From assembly GCA_029259875.1 (NCBI GenBank), contig JAJDEK010000302.1, forward strand, positions 1-6,678: a stretch of DNA of 6,678 nucleotides. Reading direction: 5' to 3'. The notes beneath the pieces are model-generated. The model searched no databases. It was given only the letters and a program-made list of their open reading frames with translations, and had not been told where the DNA came from. The stretch comes from Planctomycetaceae bacterium. Lineage in GTDB: Bacteria > Planctomycetota > Planctomycetia > Planctomycetales > Planctomycetaceae. Every line of letters begins with the position of its first letter. Positions within the stretch are counted from its first letter, which is position 1. This document shows positions 1 to 6,006 of this stretch, piece by piece. The position numbers and the translations under genes were made by a program.

Positions 1-191
1 TAAAAGGATGATCCCAGCCACGCTGCCTTACTCGTTTCGCGTTCTGTTCGCAAGACCGTATGCATGGTCGTCATGCTGATACCCATGAGGACTGTCGCAA
101 TCCCCATTGCAACAACAACCTCCACCAGAGAGATACCGGAAGAATTTCTCCTGTGTGGTTTTATTGAAATAGTAAAATAGCGTTGCTTCAT
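1..191 (-). CDS. Prepilin-type N-terminal cleavage/methylation domain protein, partial (3' end outside window)
   Basis: This is the first 63 codons of a type IV pilin-like or pseudopilin protein; the rest lies beyond coordinate 1. The N-terminus has a basic leader (KPHRRN around residues 11-16), then SSG|ISLVEVVVAMGIATVL. That is a class III signal peptide: prepilin peptidase would cut after Gly19, leaving Ile20 as the first mature residue and Glu24 as the conserved Glu at +5. A hydrophobic helix (about residues 20-42) follows, which would hold the subunit in the inner membrane before assembly. The start is ATG at 191-189, overlapping the upstream stop as TAATG. An AAGGA Shine-Dalgarno sequence (201-205) lies 9 nt before it, so translational coupling to the upstream prepilin gene is likely. 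The subtype (GspH, I, J or K-like) cannot be decided from this fragment. Confidence 0.85.
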   Translation of the reverse strand, partial: MKQRYFTISIKPHRRNSSGISLVEVVVAMGIATVLMGISMTTMHTVLRTERETSKAAWLGSSF

Positions 192-658
192 TACAAATTT
201 TCCTTGGGGCAGACCCATGAAGTCAATCGCACAGGTGTCAGTTTCATCCCATGATGATCTTTCCACACTAACCGTATCTGAATTTTTTTCGTTAGTGGCA
301 GATCATCGGAGTCAATGATTTCAATAGTGAAGTTAGGGTCAGTTAATTGTCGCAACGCACTTTCCGAGAGAACAAATTTATCCACCGTTGGTTGATTGAT
401 TTCTTTGAAAGGCAAAGCAACAATGCGTTCCATCATATTTTCAACTTCAACAATGGCAATTTGATAATGTTCGGTTTGTCTTCGCTCACGGTGTACCCAA
501 TAAATGGCTGGAACAACAATCATCGTGACGGTCATCAACAACACGCCAGCAACCATCATTTCAACCAGCGTGAATCCCCGTCGTTTCAGCAACAAGTACG
601 CATCTGATGATGGTAATAGTTGATTGATGTGATTTTTATTTTTCACGGTGTTAACCAA
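191..658 (-). CDS. Prepilin-like (minor pseudopilin) protein with class III signal peptide
   Basis: This is a 155-residue type IV pilin-like protein, probably a minor pseudopilin of the type II secretion or related filament machine encoded upstream. After a polar leader of 28 residues comes KRRG|FTLVEMMVAG. Prepilin peptidase should cut after Gly28, Phe29 would be the first and normally N-methylated residue, and Glu33 is the conserved +5 Glu. A hydrophobic helix runs over about residues 29-53, followed by an amphipathic stretch and a short C-terminal globular part of about 90 residues. The start is not ATG: TTG at 658 gives the full length, and GTG at 646 would give 151 residues. Neither has a clear Shine-Dalgarno sequence, and no ATG precedes the signal peptide. 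It begins 11 nt after the third GspF gene and its TAA overlaps the ATG of the next prepilin gene. Globular-domain family not recognised. Confidence 0.85.
   Translation of the reverse strand: MVNTVKNKNHINQLLPSSDAYLLLKRRGFTLVEMMVAGVLLMTVTMIVVPAIYWVHRERRQTEHYQIAIVEVENMMERIVALPFKEINQPTVDKFVLSESALRQLTDPNFTIEIIDSDDLPLTKKIQIRLVWKDHHGMKLTPVRLTSWVCPKENL
201..205 (-). promoter_or_regulatory. Ribosome binding site for the partial prepilin gene
   Basis: AAGGA on the minus strand lies 9 nt before the ATG at 191-189, inside the last codons of the upstream prepilin gene. Together with the TAATG overlap it fixes the start of the partial gene and suggests coupled translation of two filament subunits. Confidence 0.55.
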
Positions 659-669
659 TATAAAAACGC

Positions 670-1779
670 TTACGCTAAGTTATTCATAAGCTCCACGAGT
701 GGCAAAAATAAACCAATTACGAATATACCTACCAGACAACCTATGCTTAGAATCAACGCTGGTTCCAGATATTCTCTGATTAATGCCATTCGGTAATCGA
801 TGCGTCGTTCGATACTTTTCGCAATGGCCTTGAGAGCCCAACTCAAATTCCCAGCTCGTTGTGCTGACTGTAACAGGCGTACTTCACCCGGAGTTAGTAG
901 GCTATAATCATGCAAGGAAGTCCAGCAATCATTGCCCTTTCGAATGTCTTCAAGAATCGCTCGAAAGCGTTGTGACAGAAAACGATTTTTAGTGGAGTGA
1001 GTTAATGTCTCGAATGCTCCCATCAAAGGGCGCCCTGATTCTGTCACGATATGTAAAAAACGCAATACGTCTGGTGCCCTTCCTCGCGGATAAATCCCTG
1101 AAAAATACATGGGTCTCCCCCTGTATTCGAGATGTTCCGTTTTGATTAAAAACGCACGTAACAGGTAAGTTATCAAAAGTAGTACCGGAAGGATCCAAAA
1201 ATATTTTACCAACCAATCTGAAGCCCGAATGATATCTATTGTCAAAGCAGGTAACTCAACTTCGAAATCAAAATAGATCTTTTTCATTTTGGGAATAATC
1301 CAGTAGCAGATAAAGCTCAGGATTAGCGTTAAGATTACGAGAACAGATACAATGTAATAAGAGACTCCGGAACGTAGACTATCACGTTCATTACGCTGTT
1401 CTGCACAAACTTCTGCAGCCATTGCCAACGCTGAAGGGAGAGTACCGGATTCTGCACCAGCCTTGACCAGAAAATAGGCTTTCGTGGGGATGACAGACGG
1501 GATCTTTTCGATGGCTTCTGCTAAAGGGACACCACTTCTGAGCAAATCGACCAACCGTATGATTTGATGTCTCCAATAACCTCGCACATCTTTCGCGAAA
1601 GCTTCCAGTACATCGATTAACGGGAGCTGCTTTTCAGAAGCGACGGCCAAAATACGCAGCAAAGCCACTTGTTGAGAGTAATTCACACGTCCTAAAAACG
1701 AAAAAGATCTATGTAAAATTGAACTGTTTTCCAGACGCAATAATCCCTCGAACTTATTGAAGTGATTCCACTTGTTCAT
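670..1779 (-). CDS. GspF/PilC-family inner-membrane platform protein, third copy
   Basis: This is a type II secretion system F domain protein, a polytopic inner-membrane component that in known systems sits at the base of the filament and works with the assembly ATPase. Counting from ATG 1779 (369 residues), the first cytoplasmic GspF domain is about residues 35-140, with the family turn KAGAESG at 106-112. Membrane helices are about 141-163, 193-212 and 340-360. The second cytoplasmic domain is about 238-338, with SAQRAG at 305-310, the closest match to the family turn among the three second domains here. The segment FDFEVELPALT after helix 1 is shared with the second copy. The N-terminal ARM-like extension of classical GspF/PilC is not recognisable. 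The start is uncertain: ATG 1779 has purine-rich AAAGAG about 11 nt upstream, while GTG 1809 adds ten residues. It follows the second copy by 75 nt and precedes a prepilin gene by 11 nt. Confidence 0.88.
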   Translation of the reverse strand: MNKWNHFNKFEGLLRLENSSILHRSFSFLGRVNYSQQVALLRILAVASEKQLPLIDVLEAFAKDVRGYWRHQIIRLVDLLRSGVPLAEAIEKIPSVIPTKAYFLVKAGAESGTLPSALAMAAEVCAEQRNERDSLRSGVSYYIVSVLVILTLILSFICYWIIPKMKKIYFDFEVELPALTIDIIRASDWLVKYFWILPVLLLITYLLRAFLIKTEHLEYRGRPMYFSGIYPRGRAPDVLRFLHIVTESGRPLMGAFETLTHSTKNRFLSQRFRAILEDIRKGNDCWTSLHDYSLLTPGEVRLLQSAQRAGNLSWALKAIAKSIERRIDYRMALIREYLEPALILSIGCLVGIFVIGLFLPLVELMNNLA

Positions 1780-1835
1780 TGACTGATGATCTCTTTCAAC
1801 AATTCCCACTCTGACTGGTAGATTGAATAATTCAT
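1776..1835 (-). CDS. Possible 19-codon leader ORF overlapping the third gspF start
   Basis: A small reading frame begins at ATG 1835 in the gap after the second gspF gene, encodes MNYSIYQSEWELLKEIISQ and ends with TGA at 1778-1776. That stop overlaps the ATG of the third gspF gene (1779) as ATGA. Such an arrangement can support translational coupling. There is no convincing ribosome binding site before ATG 1835, and the peptide matches nothing I recognise. A 19-codon open frame can easily arise by chance, so this is tentative. Confidence 0.15.
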   Translation of the reverse strand: MNYSIYQSEWELLKEIISQ

Positions 1836-1854
1836 TCAGAAATAGACTTCACTC

Positions 1855-3087
1855 TTATGCGATCCAGTTCATCAATTGAATCAAGGGTGCAAACATGGCT
1901 ATAAACAAAAATCCCATTAGAATTCCACAGAAGATAATGATGAGTGGTTCAACTACTGAAGCAAAGAATGTGATGCGAACCCTCGTTTGGCTATTCAGCA
2001 TATCGGCCAGCGCATTGAGAATCTCAACAGAATATCTAGGTCCTATACGTGAAGAGGTTCCCGTCTGGCTTGCCAATGCTTGCAAAAAAGTAGCAGGAAA
2101 GATGTTTAATGATGCCAGTGATGAGATTTGAGCTTGTCCTGTTGAGGCAGTCTGTGAAAATTGTCTACAAGCAGTACGTATTTCATAGTTGCTTGAGCTT
2201 TCCCCGGTCATTTTCAATGCATCGATGAAAGGGACATCATTGTCAACCAGCAAGGCGAGCAAATGAGAAAATCGAGAAACAGTAATTCCGCTTAATAGTC
2301 CCCCTATCAATGGTATGCGATAAACGAGCTTCTGTATCCATCGTTGGCCAATCTCTGTTTTCATCAACCATAGGCAACCGGCAATCCCAAGCAGAGCTGC
2401 AGGAAGATACCACCACCACTGAGTACACAAAAAAGAGGATATTTGAAATAGTTTCAGAGTAATCGCAGGCAATTCGATTTGAAAGTCCAGATAGATCGAT
2501 TCAAATGAAGGAATGATCCAAATCAACATGCTCAACAAAACTAGTAAAGCGAAGCCTACCAGAACCAAAGGATAAGTGAGTGCCATCAGGAGTTGGCTTT
2601 TCATTTCTCCCAGTTGTCTCGTGTGGGCAACATAATCGGCCAGTATTTCACTCATTCTACCTGACCGGATACCGGCGTGAACCAGAGTACAAAGCTCTCG
2701 AGGGGCTTTGGAATTCGAGAGCACTGTTTCTAGATCATTACCTGCATCAAGCTGTGCTGCTAATTTCTGTACTGCGGAACGGAGTCTGGCATTTTCGATT
2801 TCATGTGAAACGGCCTCCAATCCCACAGACAAAGGCAACTTGGCGCGTGTCAAATCAGACAGATGTTCCGAAATCACTTCATAATCACCTGAAGACAAGT
2901 TCGTCAAACTATTATTCCCACTAGAAGCATTAGAAGTAGCATAAGCAACTGCTTCTTCCTGAATGCATTCAATTTTCACACCCTGATCCTGGAGCATACT
3001 AGCCACTTCATCCCGGTCAGCGGCATGAATGCGACCTGATACATTTTTTCCTTTCAAATTGATTCCCTGGTAACGATACCAAACCAT
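1855..3087 (-). CDS. GspF/PilC-family inner-membrane platform protein, second and most canonical copy
   Basis: This 410-residue protein is close to the usual GspF/PilC length of about 400. Residues 1-45 (VWYRYQGINLKGKNVSGRI, then an A..R.EV...L...G pattern) match the N-terminal region typical of GspF/PilC and absent from the other two copies. The first cytoplasmic domain is about 70-167, with the family turn HAGIRSG at 137-143. Membrane helices are about 168-192, 224-241 and 373-397. The second cytoplasmic domain is about 268-370; its expected GEESG-like turn is replaced by SQTGTSSRIG (340-349). The loop DFQIELPAIT after helix 1 is shared with the third copy. In known systems this family forms the membrane platform that transmits ATPase motion to the growing (pseudo)pilus. 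The start is ATG with only a weak GAAG ahead of it. An 86-nt gap holding a 14-bp palindrome separates it from the first copy. Confidence 0.92.
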   Translation of the reverse strand: MVWYRYQGINLKGKNVSGRIHAADRDEVASMLQDQGVKIECIQEEAVAYATSNASSGNNSLTNLSSGDYEVISEHLSDLTRAKLPLSVGLEAVSHEIENARLRSAVQKLAAQLDAGNDLETVLSNSKAPRELCTLVHAGIRSGRMSEILADYVAHTRQLGEMKSQLLMALTYPLVLVGFALLVLLSMLIWIIPSFESIYLDFQIELPAITLKLFQISSFLCTQWWWYLPAALLGIAGCLWLMKTEIGQRWIQKLVYRIPLIGGLLSGITVSRFSHLLALLVDNDVPFIDALKMTGESSSNYEIRTACRQFSQTASTGQAQISSLASLNIFPATFLQALASQTGTSSRIGPRYSVEILNALADMLNSQTRVRITFFASVVEPLIIIFCGILMGFLFIAMFAPLIQLMNWIA

Positions 3088-3130
3088 CGGTCTTCAATCC
3101 CGTGAAAACGAATAATCGTTATAACGATAC
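3071..3130. repeat. Direct repeat TAACGATAC (3071-3079 and 3122-3130)
   Basis: The plus-strand 9-mer TAACGATAC occurs inside the first codons of the second gspF gene and again 51 bp away in the gap upstream of it, where it forms half of a perfect palindrome. The copy at 3069-3080 also sits in a near-palindrome, GGTAACGATACC. Paired copies on both sides of a start codon could be operator half-sites, but no regulator is identified. Confidence 0.4.
3115..3128. repeat. Perfect 14-bp palindrome between first and second gspF genes
   Basis: ATCGTTATAACGAT is its own reverse complement and lies 28-41 bp upstream of the second gspF start. On the minus strand its centre contains TATAAC, a five-of-six match to a bacterial -10 element, with a poor -35 candidate (TTGTTT) 18 nt before it. 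It could be a dimer-binding operator over an internal promoter. As RNA the palindrome leaves no spare loop and has no U-tract after it, so it does not look like a terminator. Confidence 0.45.
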
Positions 3131-3173
3131 TGCATTAATCAAAACAATTCACTCATCTATTAGATCTAGAACT

Positions 3174-4262
3174 TTAAGGTTCTGCTAATTGTTTAAGCAT
3201 ATCGGAGAACGGTAGAAATAAAACAAGAGAATAACACAAAACGGTTCCCCCGCCGATAATTGCTCCGGTAAAGATCGGAAAGAGGACCCTAAACCAGCGT
3301 GTGTAATTGGTTGCTTTTCTCCGATACATATCGGCAGCATTTTTTAATGCGAGACTTAGCTCTCTCTGTTGGTTTTTTGTTGTCAATAACCAGGTTAACA
3401 GCGGTGGCCAGCCATATTCTTTTGCTGAATCACTTGTTTCCTGTAGAGACTTTAAATGTCGCTCCGCCATAAGATTCGCTGATTTCACCAATTGATCATC
3501 GCCGGTTGCTTCCGCTGACAACACGATGGATTCGGCAAAAGGTATATCTTGTTGAATCAAGAGCGATAGTAACTCCGAAAAGTTACCATAGCGATAATAA
3601 TTGGCAATTTTCTGTACGCCGGGAATCCATCCGACAAGGCGACTAGTGCCTTTAAAATTGAGTAACTGAGAACTACCAGTTCGCATCCATAAGATGACAA
3701 ATAGAAATAGCAATAGTGGTGGAATTAATCCCCAGTAAACGATCGTTGATTCCATTGAATTTAAAAGTTGTAATGGCCGAGATTCTTGGAATCGAAACAC
3801 TTCGTAAGCCATATTAAATCGTGAAAGCATTTCGAACAGAAATATCAGAAACAAACCGTAAGCAAGACTAAATACGATCAGCGGATAAACCATCGCCATG
3901 CCGATCTGGCGTCTTAAATGAAACAGCTCCCAAGCATAATTCGACATTTCCTCCAGGGCTACCGTTAATTTTCCGGATTTGATCCCCGCTTCTACGATCA
4001 CTCGATAAACCTTGGGAAACTGAGAGCCTTCTGAATTCATCGCTTCAGATAATGAACTGCCTCGTTCCATCCTGTTTGCTAATTTTGAGCTGATCTTTCC
4101 CAAACGGTCAGGGAGTTCATTGCCCATTTCCCGCAAGCCTAATTCCAGTGGTATCCCGGCCTGGACTAATGAAATGATTTCTTCATTCAAGGCAATCAAT
4201 TCGTCAAGTTCAAATTTCGTCTCTTTTGTATTCGATGGTTCTGAACCGTCTCTCGAATTCAT
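3174..4262 (-). CDS. GspF/PilC-family inner-membrane platform protein, first copy, N-terminally short
   Basis: This 362-residue member of the type II secretion F family is the first gspF gene after the ATPase. It lacks the N-terminal region seen in the second copy and starts almost directly at the first cytoplasmic domain (about residues 20-120), which has the family turn EAGIKSG at 91-97. Membrane helices are about 123-145, 174-193 and 324-350, giving the expected three-helix layout. The second cytoplasmic domain (about 226-320) is degenerate at the usual turn, reading TTKNQQREL at 294-302. It also lacks the ELPA(I/L)T loop motif of the other two copies. The ATG start is supported by AAGAGAG (4270-4276) 7 nt upstream. 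A 74-nt gap separates it from the ATPase gene. Its role is probably platform assembly, perhaps as one subunit of a mixed GspF complex, which is inference. Confidence 0.88.
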   Translation of the reverse strand: MNSRDGSEPSNTKETKFELDELIALNEEIISLVQAGIPLELGLREMGNELPDRLGKISSKLANRMERGSSLSEAMNSEGSQFPKVYRVIVEAGIKSGKLTVALEEMSNYAWELFHLRRQIGMAMVYPLIVFSLAYGLFLIFLFEMLSRFNMAYEVFRFQESRPLQLLNSMESTIVYWGLIPPLLLFLFVILWMRTGSSQLLNFKGTSRLVGWIPGVQKIANYYRYGNFSELLSLLIQQDIPFAESIVLSAEATGDDQLVKSANLMAERHLKSLQETSDSAKEYGWPPLLTWLLTTKNQQRELSLALKNAADMYRRKATNYTRWFRVLFPIFTGAIIGGGTVLCYSLVLFLPFSDMLKQLAEP

Positions 4263-4317
4263 ATTCGCACTCTCTTAGATCGAAACGATAATTTCAGGGT
4301 TGTTTTTAATGTTAGTC

Positions 4318-4326
4318 AATCGTTAT
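4318..4326. repeat. AATCGTTAT element shared between two intergenic gaps
   Basis: The plus-strand 9-mer AATCGTTAT lies just downstream of the ATPase stop codon and is repeated exactly at 3114-3122 in the next intergenic gap, where it forms part of the 14-bp palindrome. The same gap also holds the inverse core AACGAT at 4284-4289. The recurrence in two neighbouring gaps may mark a regulatory site, but chance in AT-rich spacers is possible. Confidence 0.25.
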
Positions 4327-4336
4327 TCAGGTTGCA

Positions 4337-5557
4337 TCAATCAGATTCCGTACGGGTCATACCCAAAATCCGTCGTACTTCTGCGGGGCTTGTAATTCCC
4401 TGGTTGATTGCCTGTAATGCACGATCCCACTGCGTGCGCATTCCCGACTGAGTCGCCAATTGGTGCAATGCTGTCGAATCCGCCCGATTTAAAATAGCAT
4501 TCGTCACATCAACATGATTCGGCTGTAGCATCTCTGTAAGAACAACTCGCCCCAGGTATCCAGTTTGACCGCAATCAGCACATCCCACAGGTACTTTCCA
4601 CGCTTCAACATGTAGCCCCAGACGATCTTCTTCTTTATGCGAAGTTTGTGCACACGAACAAAGCCGCCTCAATAGGCGCTGGCTTAGAATCGCCAACAAT
4701 CCACTGCGTAGTAAATAAGGTTCGATCCCCATGTCCGATAGACGGCTAACAGCTTCAGCTGCACTGCCGGCATGAAATGTTGTGACAACTAGATGGCCTG
4801 AGAGCGATGCCTGAAAAACAGTTTCTGCCGTCTCACGATCACGAATTTCACCAACCATGATCACTTCTGGGTCCTGCCTGAGCAACGATCGTAGTCCGAG
4901 GACCATATCAAAGCCAGCAGAAGGGTTCACCTGTGATTGAGCCACAGTTGGCACAACAACTTCAATCGGATCTTCTAGAGAAGCCAGACTTCTTGAACCC
5001 TTGGATTGCTGAATGATTTCACGCAAACAAGCATAAATGGTTGTTGTTTTACCGCTGCCTGCCGGACCAGTCATTAACACTACCCCACCGGTCTGGGTAA
5101 GTAATCGTTTCAAGTCAATGAGAATTTCATCAGGCAGGTTCAGACTTTCCAGGTATTTGTATTGTCCTGACCCAACAAACAAACGTACTACAACTTTTTC
5201 TCCATAAAGTGTGGGAAAAGTGCTGATCCGCGTTTCCACAGCCTGTTCCCCCTGCTGACGAATTCGCCCTTCTTGAGGAACATCGGTACGATATGTCAAT
5301 AAATGCGAAATCACTTTTAATCGCGCCGTAATTCGTGGCGCTAGTTCATGTGAAAAGTCGGCCACGTGATGCAATACACCATCAATTCGCCAATCCATAC
5401 GCATTTGATTTTCAGTCGGCAGCAGGTGAATATCGCTGGCATTGATGGCTTGTGCCTGATGTAAGATTAAATCTACCAGCTCAGTCACGAATTCCGGATG
5501 GTTCTCTGCTTTTTCAGGGAGTTGCTCCTGAAAGTGTTGGGACAAGGTCTCCTGCAT
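4337..5557 (-). CDS. GspE/PilB-family secretion ATPase lacking the N-terminal docking domain
   Basis: This 406-residue AAA-like ATPase powers pseudopilus or pilus assembly at the cytoplasmic face of the inner membrane, working with GspF proteins. The N2E domain is about residues 22-130 (ASDIHLLP at 40-47, WRIDG at 56-60). The C-terminal ATPase domain contains Walker A GPAGSGKTT (164-172, Lys170), the Asp box SLEDPIE (193-199), Walker B around VIMVGEIRD (232-240, Glu237) and the His box TTFHAG (259-264, His262). Zinc-type cysteines are present at 300, 302, 326 and 329; the first pair is CxC rather than the usual CxxC. Classical GspE/PilB proteins are about 500-570 residues, and the missing part is the N1E/MshEN region that docks onto GspL-type partners. 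ATG 5557 overlaps the upstream TAA as TAATG, and GAGG (5564-5567) lies 6 nt before it. The zinc motif and the GspE-like boxes argue against a PilT-type retraction ATPase. Confidence 0.95.
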   Translation of the reverse strand: MQETLSQHFQEQLPEKAENHPEFVTELVDLILHQAQAINASDIHLLPTENQMRMDWRIDGVLHHVADFSHELAPRITARLKVISHLLTYRTDVPQEGRIRQQGEQAVETRISTFPTLYGEKVVVRLFVGSGQYKYLESLNLPDEILIDLKRLLTQTGGVVLMTGPAGSGKTTTIYACLREIIQQSKGSRSLASLEDPIEVVVPTVAQSQVNPSAGFDMVLGLRSLLRQDPEVIMVGEIRDRETAETVFQASLSGHLVVTTFHAGSAAEAVSRLSDMGIEPYLLRSGLLAILSQRLLRRLCSCAQTSHKEEDRLGLHVEAWKVPVGCADCGQTGYLGRVVLTEMLQPNHVDVTNAILNRADSTALHQLATQSGMRTQWDRALQAINQGITSPAEVRRILGMTRTESD

Positions 5558-6006
5558 TAATCGCCTCGATGAAAGATCTGCTCAATCGTTCCTGCACGCT
5601 CATTCCGAAATCGAACGACGGCATCAACAAGCCCCCATTCACCGGATTGTTTGAGAGTCGCCTGCACAGAATTCCAATCGGTCTTAATAACCTCTGGCTG
5701 TTGAGCTGTGGTGGAGATTCCTAAAACCTGACTGCCTTTAGCATAAATGGTCTTGGACCAACCGGGAGCATAATCAGAGGACGTACTCTGTGTCATCTCT
5801 GAACTTTTAGTGGAAAAGAACAGAGCGATTGCTAGAAAGAGCATGCAAATCGCAGCCAGGCTTTGTAAGCGACTTTTTCGAGAACGCGCCTGCCGTGCTG
5901 CATCCAGCACTTGCTGACGATGACTGTCCCGCAAAGGATGAGCAGAATCGGTGGCTACCTTCGCTAATTGTTCTTCCAGAAAGTGATGATCTTCAAACTC
6001 AAACAT
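5557..6006 (-). CDS. Small single-pass membrane protein, candidate anti-sigma factor/regulator
   Basis: This 149-residue protein has no domain I can name with certainty. Residues 1-46 are polar and probably helical, with HPLRDSHRQQVLDAARQARS at 23-42 and a basic cluster RSRKSR just before a single hydrophobic helix (about 48-65). The positive-inside rule predicts a cytoplasmic N-terminus and an extracytoplasmic domain of about 80 residues. This layout, directly after an ECF sigma gene, is that of membrane-bound anti-sigma factors, which hold the sigma factor until an envelope signal arrives. There is no HxxxCxxC zinc-type anti-sigma motif; the only cysteine (Cys54) lies in the membrane helix. 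The start overlaps the sigma gene by 8 nt and has a strong ribosome binding site. Its own stop overlaps the ATPase start. An accessory protein of the secretion machine is the main alternative. Confidence 0.75.
   Translation of the reverse strand: MFEFEDHHFLEEQLAKVATDSAHPLRDSHRQQVLDAARQARSRKSRLQSLAAICMLFLAIALFFSTKSSEMTQSTSSDYAPGWSKTIYAKGSQVLGISTTAQQPEVIKTDWNSVQATLKQSGEWGLVDAVVRFRNERAGTIEQIFHRGD
5564..5567 (-). promoter_or_regulatory. Ribosome binding site for the ATPase gene
   Basis: GAGG on the minus strand lies 6 nt before ATG 5557, within the last codons of the membrane-protein gene. It supports the chosen start and, with the TAATG overlap, suggests that the ATPase is translated together with the gene before it. 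Confidence 0.55.

Noticed and set aside
347..607. An 86-codon plus-strand open frame rich in Asn and His
   Set aside because: It is antisense to the prepilin gene and the odd composition follows from reading that gene backwards. There is no ribosome binding site or family match.
989..1576. Extra minus-strand open frames within the third gspF gene
   Set aside because: They are alternate frames of the same strand inside a complete GspF reading frame, with no family features.
2580..2924. A 114-codon plus-strand open frame
   Set aside because: It lies wholly inside the second gspF gene on the opposite strand, and its product has no recognisable family features. It is a shadow of a well-supported gene.
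3088..3173. Possible intrinsic terminator between the first and second gspF genes
   Set aside because: The 14-bp palindrome has no loop, is AT-rich and is not followed by a U-tract in the transcribed direction, so it does not fit an intrinsic terminator.
4263..4336. Possible terminator after the ATPase gene
   Set aside because: Only a 6-bp complement with a spacer of about 29 nt is present and there is no strong stem followed by U's. Read-through into the first gspF gene is more likely.
4337..5557. Retraction ATPase (PilT-like) as the identity of the ATPase
   Set aside because: The length would fit, but the C-terminal four-cysteine zinc-type motif and the GspE-like boxes point to an assembly ATPase of the GspE/PilB type.
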